A stretch of DNA of 64,000 bases. It comes from Fimenecus sp964527585. GTDB taxonomy: Bacteria; Bacillota; Clostridia; Oscillospirales; Acutalibacteraceae. Shown here piece by piece: positions 34,305 through 43,094 of the stretch; positions within the stretch are counted from its first letter, which is position 1; every line of letters begins with the position of its first letter. The stretch is from NCBI GenBank assembly GCA_964527585.1, contig CAZGPE010000001.1:95251-159250 (forward strand), given 5' to 3'. The notes beneath the pieces were generated by a model that ran no database searches, was not told the DNA's origin, and saw nothing but the letters and a program-made list of their open reading frames with translations. The position numbers were made by a program, and so were the translations under genes.

Positions 34305-34342
34305 GAAAAGATACGGTATGGATTTCCCTACCGTATCTTTTA
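34305..34342 (-). terminator. Probable terminator of the rnj-ftsH operon
   Basis: AAAAGATACGGTA / TACCGTATCTTTT 13-bp stem just after the ftsH stop. The T run on the minus strand is short (TTTT). Confidence 0.65.
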
Positions 34343-34348
34343 TGAATA

Positions 34349-36340
34349 TTAAGTGTTTTGAGAAGTGTCCGAAGTTTCGTCCTGCGGCTGTGAAACGGGT
34401 TCGCTTACGCTTTGTGAAGAAATATCGGATGAAACGGATTCGGTTTTGTCCGAAGTACCGTTTTCCTCTTTTTCATCCTCAAACAAAGGTTCGAGTTCTT
34501 CGCCTGCCATAAGTTTTTCGAACTCTTCACCCGTGAGTTTTTCACGCTTAACAAGTTCCTCGGCAACTTTATGAAGCTGATCAATATGAGTTGAGAGAAT
34601 TTCTTCCGTTCTCTTATAAGCGTTGAGAATTATACTTTCAACCTCGGCATCAATTTGAGAGGCTACGGCTTCGGAATAATTTCTCATATGATTGTAATCT
34701 TTTCCCAAAAATACTTCGTCGTTGTTCTGACCGAAAGTAATCGGGCCGAGTTTTTCGCTCATTCCGTACTTTGTTACCATTTTTCTCGCCTGATCGGTCG
34801 CACGCTCAATATCGTTTGAAGCGCCTGTCGAAATATCATCGAAAATAAGTTTTTCGGCAACACGGCCGCCGAGAAGTCCGACAATATCATCCAACATTCT
34901 CGATTTCATCAAATGCATCTCATCGTTTTCGGGCTGATACATCGTAAATCCGCCTGCCATTCCTCTGGGAACGATCGAGATATGCGTAACGGGATCTCTG
35001 TTTTCGAGATAGTATGACGAAATTGCGTGTCCCGCTTCATGATAAGCAGTGATTTTCTTATCTTTTTCACTGATTTTATGCGATTTCTTTTCCGTACCGA
35101 CAACGACCTTAATCGTTGCTTCTTCGATTTCTTTCATTGTAATCGCTTTGAGTTTTCTTCTCGCCGCAAGCAAAGCCGCTTCGTTAAGAAGATTTTCGAG
35201 ATCGGCACCCGTAAAGCCGACTGTTGCGCCTGCGATGTTGCGCAAATTAACATCGGGGCCGAGAGGTTTCTTTTTAGCGTGAACTTTGAGAATTTCCTCT
35301 CTGCCTTTCAAGTCGGGATAATTAACCGTAACCTGTCTGTCGAATCTGCCCGGTCTTAAAAGAGCCGGATCGAGAATATCGGGACGGTTTGTTGCGGCAA
35401 TTACAATAACTCCTTCGTTTGCTCCGAAGCCGTCCATTTCGACAAGCAACTGGTTAAGAGTTTGCTCTCTTTCATCATGGCCGCCGCCCATACCTGCACC
35501 TCTGTGTCTGCCTACGGCGTCGATTTCGTCAATAAATATAATCGAGGGAGCGTTTTTCTTCGCTTCGGCAAAAAGGTCTCTGACTCTCGAAGCACCGACA
35601 CCGACATACATTTCGACAAAGTCCGAACCGGAAATCGAGAAAAACGGCGCACCGGCTTCTCCCGCAACCGCACGGGCGAGCAAAGTTTTACCTGTACCGG
35701 GAGGGCCGACTAAAAGCACACCTTTCGGAATTCTCGCACCCAAAGCGCTGAATTCCTGCGGAGCTTTTAAGAACTCAACGATTTCTTCGAGTTCTTCTTT
35801 TTCTTCGTCCGCACCCGCAACATCTTTGAAAGTGGTCTTGTTTTTTTCATCGTTCTTCTTAAAGCGTGCCTTACCGAAAGACATAGCACGGTTGTTCTCG
35901 TTTTGGACGCTTTGATTCATACGCCTGAACATAAAGAACATTCCCGCCATAAGCAGAACCATTATAAGCACGGTCGGAAGAAGGCTTACCCACCATGAAT
36001 TCGAAGTCCCCGACGCATAATCCATACGGATTTGGGAATCGGGATTTTCTTTGTTGTATTCTACAATGCTGTCATGAACATCATCGACAAAAAGGCTGAC
36101 ATTCGGAACCGTATACTTATAGGTTGTGTTGTCATCTTTAAGTTTATATTCGAGTGCACCGCTTGAAAGATTGAGTTTATATTCGGTTACCTGACGGTTT
36201 TCGAACATATTTACAATTTCATAATATTCGGTCTTTTTTTGACGGTTAACACCGGAAACCGAATAAAAAGCGATTACCAGAATAAATGCCAACGGGATGG
36301 CAACATAGGGTATAATTGCTTTCCAGTTAATCTTTTTCAA
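34349..36340 (-). CDS. ftsH: ATP-dependent zinc metalloprotease FtsH
   Basis: 663 residues. Two membrane helices (about 10-27 and 115-138) enclose an extracytoplasmic segment of about 85 residues. The AAA+ domain has GPPGTGKTLLARAVAGEAG near 210, FIDEIDAVGR and the SRH. The peptidase domain has the zinc motif HEAGH near 435. The C-terminus is acidic and rich in Ser/Glu, probably disordered. FtsH extracts and degrades membrane and regulatory proteins. The start is TTG 36340 with GGAGAG nine bases upstream. It follows hpt by 16 bases, the common tilS-hpt-ftsH order. Confidence 0.97.
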   Translation of the reverse strand: MKKINWKAIIPYVAIPLAFILVIAFYSVSGVNRQKKTEYYEIVNMFENRQVTEYKLNLSSGALEYKLKDDNTTYKYTVPNVSLFVDDVHDSIVEYNKENPDSQIRMDYASGTSNSWWVSLLPTVLIMVLLMAGMFFMFRRMNQSVQNENNRAMSFGKARFKKNDEKNKTTFKDVAGADEEKEELEEIVEFLKAPQEFSALGARIPKGVLLVGPPGTGKTLLARAVAGEAGAPFFSISGSDFVEMYVGVGASRVRDLFAEAKKNAPSIIFIDEIDAVGRHRGAGMGGGHDEREQTLNQLLVEMDGFGANEGVIVIAATNRPDILDPALLRPGRFDRQVTVNYPDLKGREEILKVHAKKKPLGPDVNLRNIAGATVGFTGADLENLLNEAALLAARRKLKAITMKEIEEATIKVVVGTEKKSHKISEKDKKITAYHEAGHAISSYYLENRDPVTHISIVPRGMAGGFTMYQPENDEMHLMKSRMLDDIVGLLGGRVAEKLIFDDISTGASNDIERATDQARKMVTKYGMSEKLGPITFGQNNDEVFLGKDYNHMRNYSEAVASQIDAEVESIILNAYKRTEEILSTHIDQLHKVAEELVKREKLTGEEFEKLMAGEELEPLFEDEKEENGTSDKTESVSSDISSQSVSEPVSQPQDETSDTSQNT

Positions 36341-36356
36341 TTAAATAAACTCTCCT

Positions 36357-36920
36357 TTATTCTGCTTCGTAAACGCAGGGTTTAAGAATTCCCACATAAG
36401 GTAAATTCCTGTATTTTTCAGCGTAATCAAGACCGTATCCGACAACAAACGCATCGGGTATAGTCGCACCCGAATAATCGGCTTGAAGATCAACCGCTCT
36501 TCTTTCGGGCTTATCGAGAAGCGTACAGATTTTAACGCTTGCCGGTTTTCTCTGAGAAAGAATATCAATAAGATAATGAAGCGTCTTTCCGCTGTCGAGA
36601 ATATCTTCGACAATAAGCAAATCCGCACCTTCGATTACATTTGTATCAAGGTCTTTTATAATTTTAACAACTCCCGATGAAGTTGTCGAATTACCGTAAC
36701 TCGAAACCGACATAAAGTCAATAAAGCACGGAACATTGATTTCTCTCATAAGGTCTCCCATAAACACAACCGAACCTTTGAGAACGCTGACAAGAATCAA
36801 ATTCTTATCTTTATAGTCGTGTGAAATCTGAGCGCCGAGTTTTTTAACGATTTGTTTGAGTTCTTCTTCGGATAAAAGAATCTTTTCAATATCGTTTTCC
36901 ATTATGTTTTTTGTTTCCAT
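36357..36920 (-). CDS. hpt: Hypoxanthine phosphoribosyltransferase
   Basis: 187 residues from ATG 36920, supported by GAGGGG six bases upstream over the internal ATG 36902. LVSVLKGSVVFMGDLMREI, the PPi loop region, and LLIVEDILDSGKTLHYL, the PRPP-binding motif, mark type I PRTases. VVGYGLDYAEKYRNLPYVG is the C-terminal purine-binding end. It salvages hypoxanthine and guanine to IMP and GMP. It sits one base after tilS and before ftsH. Confidence 0.96.
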   Translation of the reverse strand: METKNIMENDIEKILLSEEELKQIVKKLGAQISHDYKDKNLILVSVLKGSVVFMGDLMREINVPCFIDFMSVSSYGNSTTSSGVVKIIKDLDTNVIEGADLLIVEDILDSGKTLHYLIDILSQRKPASVKICTLLDKPERRAVDLQADYSGATIPDAFVVGYGLDYAEKYRNLPYVGILKPCVYEAE

Positions 36921-36921
36921 T

Positions 36922-38259
36922 TTATTCCCCTCGTTCTGTTTTTATTAAAATCGCCTTTTGGGTAGATGAATTTATCCTGTATTTTTTAGCGGTTGCGTAT
37001 CCGTCTATCCAAGCACACTCTCCGCCGATGTCGAGAATTATCTTCCCGTTTCTTTCTTCGACGGGAATTTTGTCCTCGTTAAAAAGTTTCTTCAGCGATT
37101 TGGTTACATTCCTTTTTCCGCTTGTAAAACTGTCCCCGTCTTTTCTGCTGCGTAAAACAGGAACATCGGATATTTTATCACAATCAATAAGATTATCCAA
37201 CAAGTCTTTATTAAGATTTTGTAAATCTTTTGTGTCGAAATGCTCGATTTTCACCTTGCAAAACGGTAAAATCACTTCGCTGTCCGACAAAGAAAACTCC
37301 ACAGAAAACGGTTCGGCATAATATTCGCATCTGTAAACAAAACCGTTTCTGCTTACAAGTCTGATTGACGATGCACCGACAAGCGTTTTTCCGCTTCCGG
37401 CAAAAGCGCAAAAATCATCAATGTGTTTTGAAGATACATCCTTTGCACCGAGTTGTTTAAGAAATCTCGCTGCGACTTCTTTTTTTACGGGCAGTTCGAG
37501 AGAAGAAAACTCTTTTTCACAAAGTCTTTCTTCCTTAACGCACAAAGAGTATTTTTCATCTGTTATTTTTTCGAAAAATTCCCGTGTTTCTCTCACGGTT
37601 TTCGTAAATCCCGCAAGAGAAGACTCAACATTCGGATTGATTTGACGGAGTATCGGCATAACGGCGTTTCTGATTTTATTTCTCGAATAAGCGTTTTCCG
37701 AATTTGTACTGTCGGTAACAAAATCAAGCGAATTTTCATTACAGTAACGCTCGATTTCGCTTCTTTCGGTGTTGATAAGAGGTCTTATGATATTATCCCT
37801 TACGGGCGGAATACCGCAGGCACCTTTCAGCCCCGAACCCCGTACAAGATTGAATATAAGCGTTTCCGCATTATCGTTAAGATTATGTGCCGTTGCGATT
37901 TTTCCGTTTTCTCCCGCAAGAGACGAAAAAAACTCGTATCTCACCTTGCGTCCGCACTCTTCTTCACCGAGTCCGTGCTGTTTTGCCAAAGACGGAACAT
38001 CGGCTTTCAGCACTTGAAGTTCAACGCCGAGTTTTTCGCAAATTTTACGGCAATGATCTTCATCACGCTGTGCTTCTTCTCCACGGATTCCGTGATTTAT
38101 GTGCGCCGCCTCAAGAGAAAATCCGTACTTTTCCCTCAATGAACACAGCACAGCGGTTAAGCACACCGAATCCGCCCCGCCGGAAAGTCCGACAACGACT
38201 TTTTCGCATCCGTCAAGCATACCGTACTTTTCGATTGTTTCCAGTACACCGTTAATCAT
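36922..38259 (-). CDS. tilS: tRNA(Ile)-lysidine synthase TilS
   Basis: 445 residues from ATG 38259 (MINGVLETIEKYG), which overlaps the dnaB stop by eight bases. An open frame extends 38 codons further but lies inside dnaB. The PP-loop GLSGGADSVCL is near residue 25. HINHGIRGEEAQRDEDHCRKICE follows, then ATAHNLNDNAETLIFNLVRGSGLKG. C-terminal TilS domains fill the rest. TilS attaches lysine to C34 of tRNA-Ile(CAU), so AUA is read as Ile. It is an essential enzyme. Confidence 0.95.
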   Translation of the reverse strand: MINGVLETIEKYGMLDGCEKVVVGLSGGADSVCLTAVLCSLREKYGFSLEAAHINHGIRGEEAQRDEDHCRKICEKLGVELQVLKADVPSLAKQHGLGEEECGRKVRYEFFSSLAGENGKIATAHNLNDNAETLIFNLVRGSGLKGACGIPPVRDNIIRPLINTERSEIERYCNENSLDFVTDSTNSENAYSRNKIRNAVMPILRQINPNVESSLAGFTKTVRETREFFEKITDEKYSLCVKEERLCEKEFSSLELPVKKEVAARFLKQLGAKDVSSKHIDDFCAFAGSGKTLVGASSIRLVSRNGFVYRCEYYAEPFSVEFSLSDSEVILPFCKVKIEHFDTKDLQNLNKDLLDNLIDCDKISDVPVLRSRKDGDSFTSGKRNVTKSLKKLFNEDKIPVEERNGKIILDIGGECAWIDGYATAKKYRINSSTQKAILIKTERGE

Positions 38260-39628
38260 TTCTGATAGTCTCCACAGATGAGAATAAAGTAAATTCTTTT
38301 GTCCAATTAAGGTCAACATCACCGGTTGAGCCGTGTCTGTTTTTAACAACAAGAACCTGCGCCTTATTATCAATCATAGAATTCATCTGCGCCGATTTAT
38401 CATCGTCTTTACCGTCGTTTTCATAGTATCCCTCACGGTAAAGCATCATAATAATATCGGCATCCTGCTCGATAGAACCGGATTCACGCAAGTCCGACAT
38501 CTGCGGTCGGTGAGCCTTACCTCTGGCATCGGTCGAACGGTTCAACTGAGAGCAGGTAACAACCGGAATATGCAAATCTTTTGCCATAAGTTTGAGATTT
38601 CTCGTGATTTCGGAAACTTCCTGAACTCTGTTGTCGGTCTTTTTAGTTCCGGACATCAACTGAAGGTAGTCGATAATAACACAGTCGACATTTTTCATTC
38701 GTCTTATTCTCGACTTCATCTCGTTTACCGTAATATTCGAAGTATCGTCAAAATAGAGTTCCGCATCGTTCAAAGCAAACGCCGCTTCGCCTATTCTGTT
38801 CCATTCTTCATTTGAAATATCACCTGTTCTGAATTTACTGCTTTCAACTCTCGCTTCGGTGGCAAGAATTCTCTGAGCAAGCTGCTCTTTCGACATTTCC
38901 AAAGAAAAGAAAACAACTTTTTTTCTTCCGGTTACAGCCATATTTCTCGCAACATTGAGTGCAAAACTCGTTTTACCCATCGCAGGACGGGCACCGATAA
39001 GAATAAGGTCGGATTTGTTAAATCCCGTCGTATATTTATCAAGCAAACCGAAGCCGGTTGAAATACCGAGATATTTTTCCTTATCCGGCGAACACTTTTT
39101 TCTCAAGTCCTCATAAACTTCGTTGTAAATAATTTCGCTTATTTTTGTAGGACCGACAGTTGATCTGCCCTGTCTTATGTCATATATTTTCTGCTCGGCG
39201 CTGTTGAGGATTTGGTCGGCAGACGCTTCCGCAGCCGAGGCTTCGTTTGCGATTTCCTTAGCGGTATTAAGCAATGTACGAAGTACGAATTTTTCCTTGA
39301 CTATTCTCGCATAAGCGGCGACATTTGCCGTTGAGGGAACAATCTGGGCTAACTGCGCCAAATAATTTTTTCCGCCCGCATCGTCGTAAACGCCCTTGCT
39401 TTTGAGTTCTTCGAGAACAAGTAATGCATCGAATTTCTGTCCGAGTGCATCGAGATTTACGATTATCGAAAAAATTTCACGGTGCTGAGGAATATAGAAA
39501 TGCTCCGCACGGATTATATCGGCAACATTAAGCAAGCAGTCGGGATCCATAAGCAAACTGCCGAGAACCGCCTGCTCCGCTTCGAGAGAATACGGCTCGC
39601 TGTTTTGGTCAAATAAAATGTTATCCAT
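38252..39628 (-). CDS. dnaB: Replicative DNA helicase DnaB
   Basis: 458 residues from ATG 39628. GTG 39637 and ATG 39631 are in frame, but the GGGTGG site is best spaced for 39628. The N-terminal domain begins NSEPYSLEAEQAVLGSLLMDPD. The RecA-like helicase domain has ARPAMGKTSFALNVARNMA near 206, FFSLEMSKEQLAQR, and VIIDYLQLMSG (Walker B). VKNRHGSTGDVDL is near the C-terminus. The hexamer unwinds DNA at the replication fork. It follows rplI, an arrangement kept in many Firmicutes. Confidence 0.97.
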   Translation of the reverse strand: MDNILFDQNSEPYSLEAEQAVLGSLLMDPDCLLNVADIIRAEHFYIPQHREIFSIIVNLDALGQKFDALLVLEELKSKGVYDDAGGKNYLAQLAQIVPSTANVAAYARIVKEKFVLRTLLNTAKEIANEASAAEASADQILNSAEQKIYDIRQGRSTVGPTKISEIIYNEVYEDLRKKCSPDKEKYLGISTGFGLLDKYTTGFNKSDLILIGARPAMGKTSFALNVARNMAVTGRKKVVFFSLEMSKEQLAQRILATEARVESSKFRTGDISNEEWNRIGEAAFALNDAELYFDDTSNITVNEMKSRIRRMKNVDCVIIDYLQLMSGTKKTDNRVQEVSEITRNLKLMAKDLHIPVVTCSQLNRSTDARGKAHRPQMSDLRESGSIEQDADIIMMLYREGYYENDGKDDDKSAQMNSMIDNKAQVLVVKNRHGSTGDVDLNWTKEFTLFSSVETIRND

Positions 39629-39646
39629 CATTTCCACCCGCTTAAA

Positions 39647-40087
39647 TCATTCTCCGACTTTAACGGAAATTTTTGCCGTGATATTCTGATAAAGTTTAAC
39701 TTCCGCCGTATATGTTCCGAAATTTTTAATATCTTCCATAGATATTTTTCTCTTATCGACTTCAACGCCGAGTTGAGACTTAATTTCGCCTGCAACATCC
39801 TTTGATGTTACGGAACCGAAAATTTTACCGTTTTGTCCGGCTTTCGCTTTGAGAACAACGGTTTTCGAATCAAGTTTCGCCTTTGCCTGCTGAGCGTTTG
39901 CGATTTCGACTTCCAATTTATGCTGTTTGGACGCTTCGCTGTTTTTATACTCGGTCATCGCCTGAGCGTTGGCTTCGACAGCAAGATTTTTCGGAAAAAG
40001 ATAATTTCTCGCATAGCCGTCGGATGCTTTAACTTTTTCGCCTTTTTTTCCGAGACCTTTTACATCTGCCTTCAAAATTACTTCCAT
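39647..40087 (-). CDS. rplI: 50S ribosomal protein bL9
   Basis: 146 residues. MEVILKADVKGLGKKGEKVKASDGYARNYLFPK is the N-terminal 23S-binding domain, followed by the long helix and the C-terminal domain with VTSKDVAGEIKSQLG. GGAGG lies eight bases upstream of ATG 40087. It is between the DHH phosphodiesterase and dnaB. Confidence 0.98.
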   Translation of the reverse strand: MEVILKADVKGLGKKGEKVKASDGYARNYLFPKNLAVEANAQAMTEYKNSEASKQHKLEVEIANAQQAKAKLDSKTVVLKAKAGQNGKIFGSVTSKDVAGEIKSQLGVEVDKRKISMEDIKNFGTYTAEVKLYQNITAKISVKVGE

Positions 40088-40106
40088 TTTCCATACCTCC
40101 GATTTA

Positions 40107-41108
40107 TTATGAAATTTTGAAATATTTATCTATTTTTTCTTCAAGCATAACTCTGACATCTTCTATATCGGCGTTTTCAACCTGACACGCCGCCATAGTT
40201 TGATGCCCTCCGCCCGAAAACTCTTCCATTATTTTTCTTACATTTATGTTCCCTTTCGAACGGGCGGAAATATTAACCGTATCACCCGTTTTGAAAAGCA
40301 CGAAAGATGCCTGCATATCACTGACCGAAAGCAACTCATCGGCAGCCTGAGAGCATATAATTCTTATGTTATCGCTTTTAACTTCGGCAACCGAAATCGC
40401 ACAGTTCGAATATTCGTAAGCGGCAAGTACGATTTTCACCTTCAGTTTTTTATTTTTCAGCGAATTATTGAAAAAATGTTTAACCGCCGCAATATCCGCA
40501 CCCGAAGAGCGAAGATATGCCGCACACTCAAATGTTGTCGGTGTTGTACGCAGCATAAAGTCTCTTGTATCAAGCATTATGCCCGAAAGCAAAGCGTTAG
40601 CGTAAACACTCGTAAGTTCGACTTTTTCATTGCAGAAAATAATTTGCGTTACCATTTCGCTTGCCGAGGAAGCCGTCGGATCGTGAAAAACCACACTCGC
40701 ATTTTCAATACAGTCGTCGGATTTTTCGTGATGGTCGATTACGACAATATGTTTCGCTCTTTCATACAACTGACTGCTTTCGAAGAAATTCGCTCTGTGA
40801 GTATCGACGATTATCAAAAGCGTACCGTCGGAAATTCCGTCAAGTGCCTGCTGTACGCTTATAAGGTCTGCGTCGAGTTTGTTTTTCTTCAAATGGTTAA
40901 TCAAAAGCGTTGCGAGGCTTGTCTTTTCCGACAAAACTATTTTCGCTTCTTTTCCGATATCTTGGCAAAACTTAAGCATTCCCACGGAAGCACCTAAAGA
41001 GTCGCTGTCCGAATACTTATGCCCCATAATCAAAACATCGGTTGCCTTTTCGACTGCCCGTTCGATTTCGAGGCTTACAGCCTGCGGCCGTTCAAAATCC
41101 AAAGTCAA
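40107..41108 (-). CDS. DHH/DHHA1 phosphodiesterase in the gdpP position, lacking the sensor half
   Basis: 333 residues. It has the DHH active-site motifs: H30, D34, D36 (GHKYSDSDS), D102 (VDTHR), DHH at 125-127 and D180 (SGIMLDTRDF), plus DHHA1 GGGHQTMA at 299-306. Sequence and location (before rplI-dnaB) match the catalytic half of GdpP, the c-di-AMP phosphodiesterase. The usual two membrane helices, PAS and degenerate GGDEF domains are absent. The upstream gene rnj ends two bases earlier, so nothing has been lost to a frameshift. The start is TTG 41108, with GGAGG seven bases upstream. It may cleave c-di-AMP, pApA or nanoRNA (NrnA-like). Confidence 0.82.
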   Translation of the reverse strand: MTLDFERPQAVSLEIERAVEKATDVLIMGHKYSDSDSLGASVGMLKFCQDIGKEAKIVLSEKTSLATLLINHLKKNKLDADLISVQQALDGISDGTLLIIVDTHRANFFESSQLYERAKHIVVIDHHEKSDDCIENASVVFHDPTASSASEMVTQIIFCNEKVELTSVYANALLSGIMLDTRDFMLRTTPTTFECAAYLRSSGADIAAVKHFFNNSLKNKKLKVKIVLAAYEYSNCAISVAEVKSDNIRIICSQAADELLSVSDMQASFVLFKTGDTVNISARSKGNINVRKIMEEFSGGGHQTMAACQVENADIEDVRVMLEEKIDKYFKIS

Positions 41109-41110
41109 GC

Positions 41111-42988
41111 TTACACCTCCATTATAATCGGCAATACCATGGGACTGCGCCTTGTCTTTGAATAAATATGCTTTGATACCGCATCACGCAATCTGTTTTT
41201 TATCGCCGCATAATCGGTAACATTTTCGTAAACGCAATCGGCAAGAACATTCTCGCAAAGGCGCCGTGTCTCGTCGATAAGCTGTTCGGATTCTCTGACA
41301 TAAACAAATCCTCTTGTTATTACATCGGGACCGGACACAACATCTCCCGTAACACCGTCTGTCGACAATGCGATAATCACGATTCCGTCTTCGGCAAGTT
41401 TTGTTCTGTCTCTTAAAACAACGCTTCCTACATCGCCTACACCGGTACCGTCGACAAAAACCATACCCGATGTAACTTCACCCGCAGTTTTTATTCTGTC
41501 TTTTGAAATTTCAATTGTTTTTCCGTTATCGGAAATAATGATATTAGATTCGGGAATTCCCATCGAAAGTGCAAGTGCGGCGTGCTTTCTCAAATGTTTC
41601 TGCTCGCCGTGAACGGGAATAAAATACTTAGGCTTTGTAAGGCTCATCATTATTTTGAGTTCTTCCTGACAGGCGTGTCCCGAAACATGAACTTCATACA
41701 TTCTTTCGTAAACGACTTCGGCACCCTGCTTAAGAAGTTCGTCGACAACCTTGCCGACCATCTTTTCGTTACCCGGAATCGGAGTTGCCGAAATAATAAC
41801 ATAATCGTTAGGCCCGATGTCAACTTTTCTGTGCTCCGAAAAAGCCATTCTGTAAAGTGCGGACATCGGTTCGCCCTGGCTTCCCGTCGTTACGACAACC
41901 ATTTTATCCGACGGGTATCTGTTTATCGAATCAATTCCGACAAGTACACCTTCGGGAATATTGATATATCCGAGTTCACTTGCGATGTTAACAACATTTT
42001 CAAGACTCCGTCCCGAAAGAGCGACTTTTCTTCCGAGTCTGTCTGCGGCGTTGATTATCTGCTGAACACGGTGAATATTCGAAGCGAAGGTCGCAACTAT
42101 GAGTCTGCGTCCGTTCGCTTTTGCGAAAAGCGTATCGAAAGTATCTCCGACTTTTCTTTCCGACTCGGTAAAACCGGGCTTTGCGGCATTTGTCGAATCC
42201 GACAGCAAGCACAGTACACCCTCGTTTCCGAGAGCCGAAAGCCTTGCCATATCTATAACTCCGCCGTCAATCGGAGTTGTATCTATTTTGAAGTCTCCCG
42301 TCTGAACGATAACACCGGCAGGCGATTTAATCGCAAGCGCAACTGCATCGGGGATAGAATGGTTGACATGGATAAGTTCGACATCAAAACAGCCGAGACT
42401 TACCGTGTCGCCCGGATTAACAACATTGAGACTTGCTTTATCAAGCAATTTATGTTCTTTGAGTTTTCCCTCGATAAGACCGATTGTAAGCCTTGTCGAA
42501 TAAACTGGAATATTCAGTTCCTTAAGCAAATAAGCAAGTCCGCCGATATGGTCCTCATGCCCGTGTGTAATAAAAATTCCTTTGATTTTATCCCTGTTCT
42601 GTACCGCATAGGAAAAATCGGGAATTACGAGGTCAACACCGAGCATATCCGGATCGGGAAAAGCAAGACCGCAGTCGACAAGAATCATATCGCCTTGACA
42701 CTCGTACAAAGTCATATTTTTTCCGACTTCGTTAAGTCCGCCCAAAAAAGTTACATTTATCGGCACACTCTTTTTGGGAGCGGATTTTTTTCTGCCTTTT
42801 CCGTTCTGCTTTGTTTTGGAATTATACTTTTTGTTTTGCTTGTTAGCGGTTCTTTTCGCCGTGTCCGAATTTTTCACGGTGTTTTTTTTGTTTTGAGCCC
42901 CGGACTCAGCGCTTTTGCGTTTAGTCTTTGTCTGCGCACTTTTCTGCGTATTTTTTACGGGCTTTTCTGATTTTTTTAAGTTAGCCAT
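41111..42988 (-). CDS. rnj: Ribonuclease J
   Basis: 625 residues from ATG 42988, with AGGAG seven bases upstream. The first 75 residues are a Lys/Asn/Ser-rich, low-complexity extension. The MBL/beta-CASP fold follows: THGHEDHIGG (about 155), QTGDFKIDTTP, SDSTNA, and the C-terminal HVSGHACQEEL with FIPVHGEQ. RNase J has 5'-3' exo- and endonuclease activity in mRNA decay and rRNA maturation. The basic extension is longer than in Bacillus RNase J1 and could bind RNA or ribosomes. It leads the rnj-ftsH set from its own promoter. Confidence 0.95.
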   Translation of the reverse strand: MANLKKSEKPVKNTQKSAQTKTKRKSAESGAQNKKNTVKNSDTAKRTANKQNKKYNSKTKQNGKGRKKSAPKKSVPINVTFLGGLNEVGKNMTLYECQGDMILVDCGLAFPDPDMLGVDLVIPDFSYAVQNRDKIKGIFITHGHEDHIGGLAYLLKELNIPVYSTRLTIGLIEGKLKEHKLLDKASLNVVNPGDTVSLGCFDVELIHVNHSIPDAVALAIKSPAGVIVQTGDFKIDTTPIDGGVIDMARLSALGNEGVLCLLSDSTNAAKPGFTESERKVGDTFDTLFAKANGRRLIVATFASNIHRVQQIINAADRLGRKVALSGRSLENVVNIASELGYINIPEGVLVGIDSINRYPSDKMVVVTTGSQGEPMSALYRMAFSEHRKVDIGPNDYVIISATPIPGNEKMVGKVVDELLKQGAEVVYERMYEVHVSGHACQEELKIMMSLTKPKYFIPVHGEQKHLRKHAALALSMGIPESNIIISDNGKTIEISKDRIKTAGEVTSGMVFVDGTGVGDVGSVVLRDRTKLAEDGIVIIALSTDGVTGDVVSGPDVITRGFVYVRESEQLIDETRRLCENVLADCVYENVTDYAAIKNRLRDAVSKHIYSKTRRSPMVLPIIMEV

Positions 42989-43060
42989 TTGTAAACTCCT
43001 GTTACTTATCAAGTCATATATATAAATTTCGTAAATACAGACATACTTACAGATTATAAT

Positions 43061-43089
43061 ATAATACTATTATTTGTCCGATGTGTCAA
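43061..43089 (-). promoter_or_regulatory. Promoter of rnj
   Basis: Minus-strand TTGACA (43084-43089), 17-base spacer, TATTAT (43061-43066), about 70 bases before the ATG. Confidence 0.8.
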
Positions 43090-43094
43090 TGCTT

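Noticed and set aside
41582..42970. 462-codon plus-strand frame opposite rnj
   Set aside because: Antisense shadow of a clear RNase J gene. Stop-poor antisense frames arise from codon bias; the same holds for 32443-33519 opposite secA and 6699-7631 opposite the nucleoside kinase.
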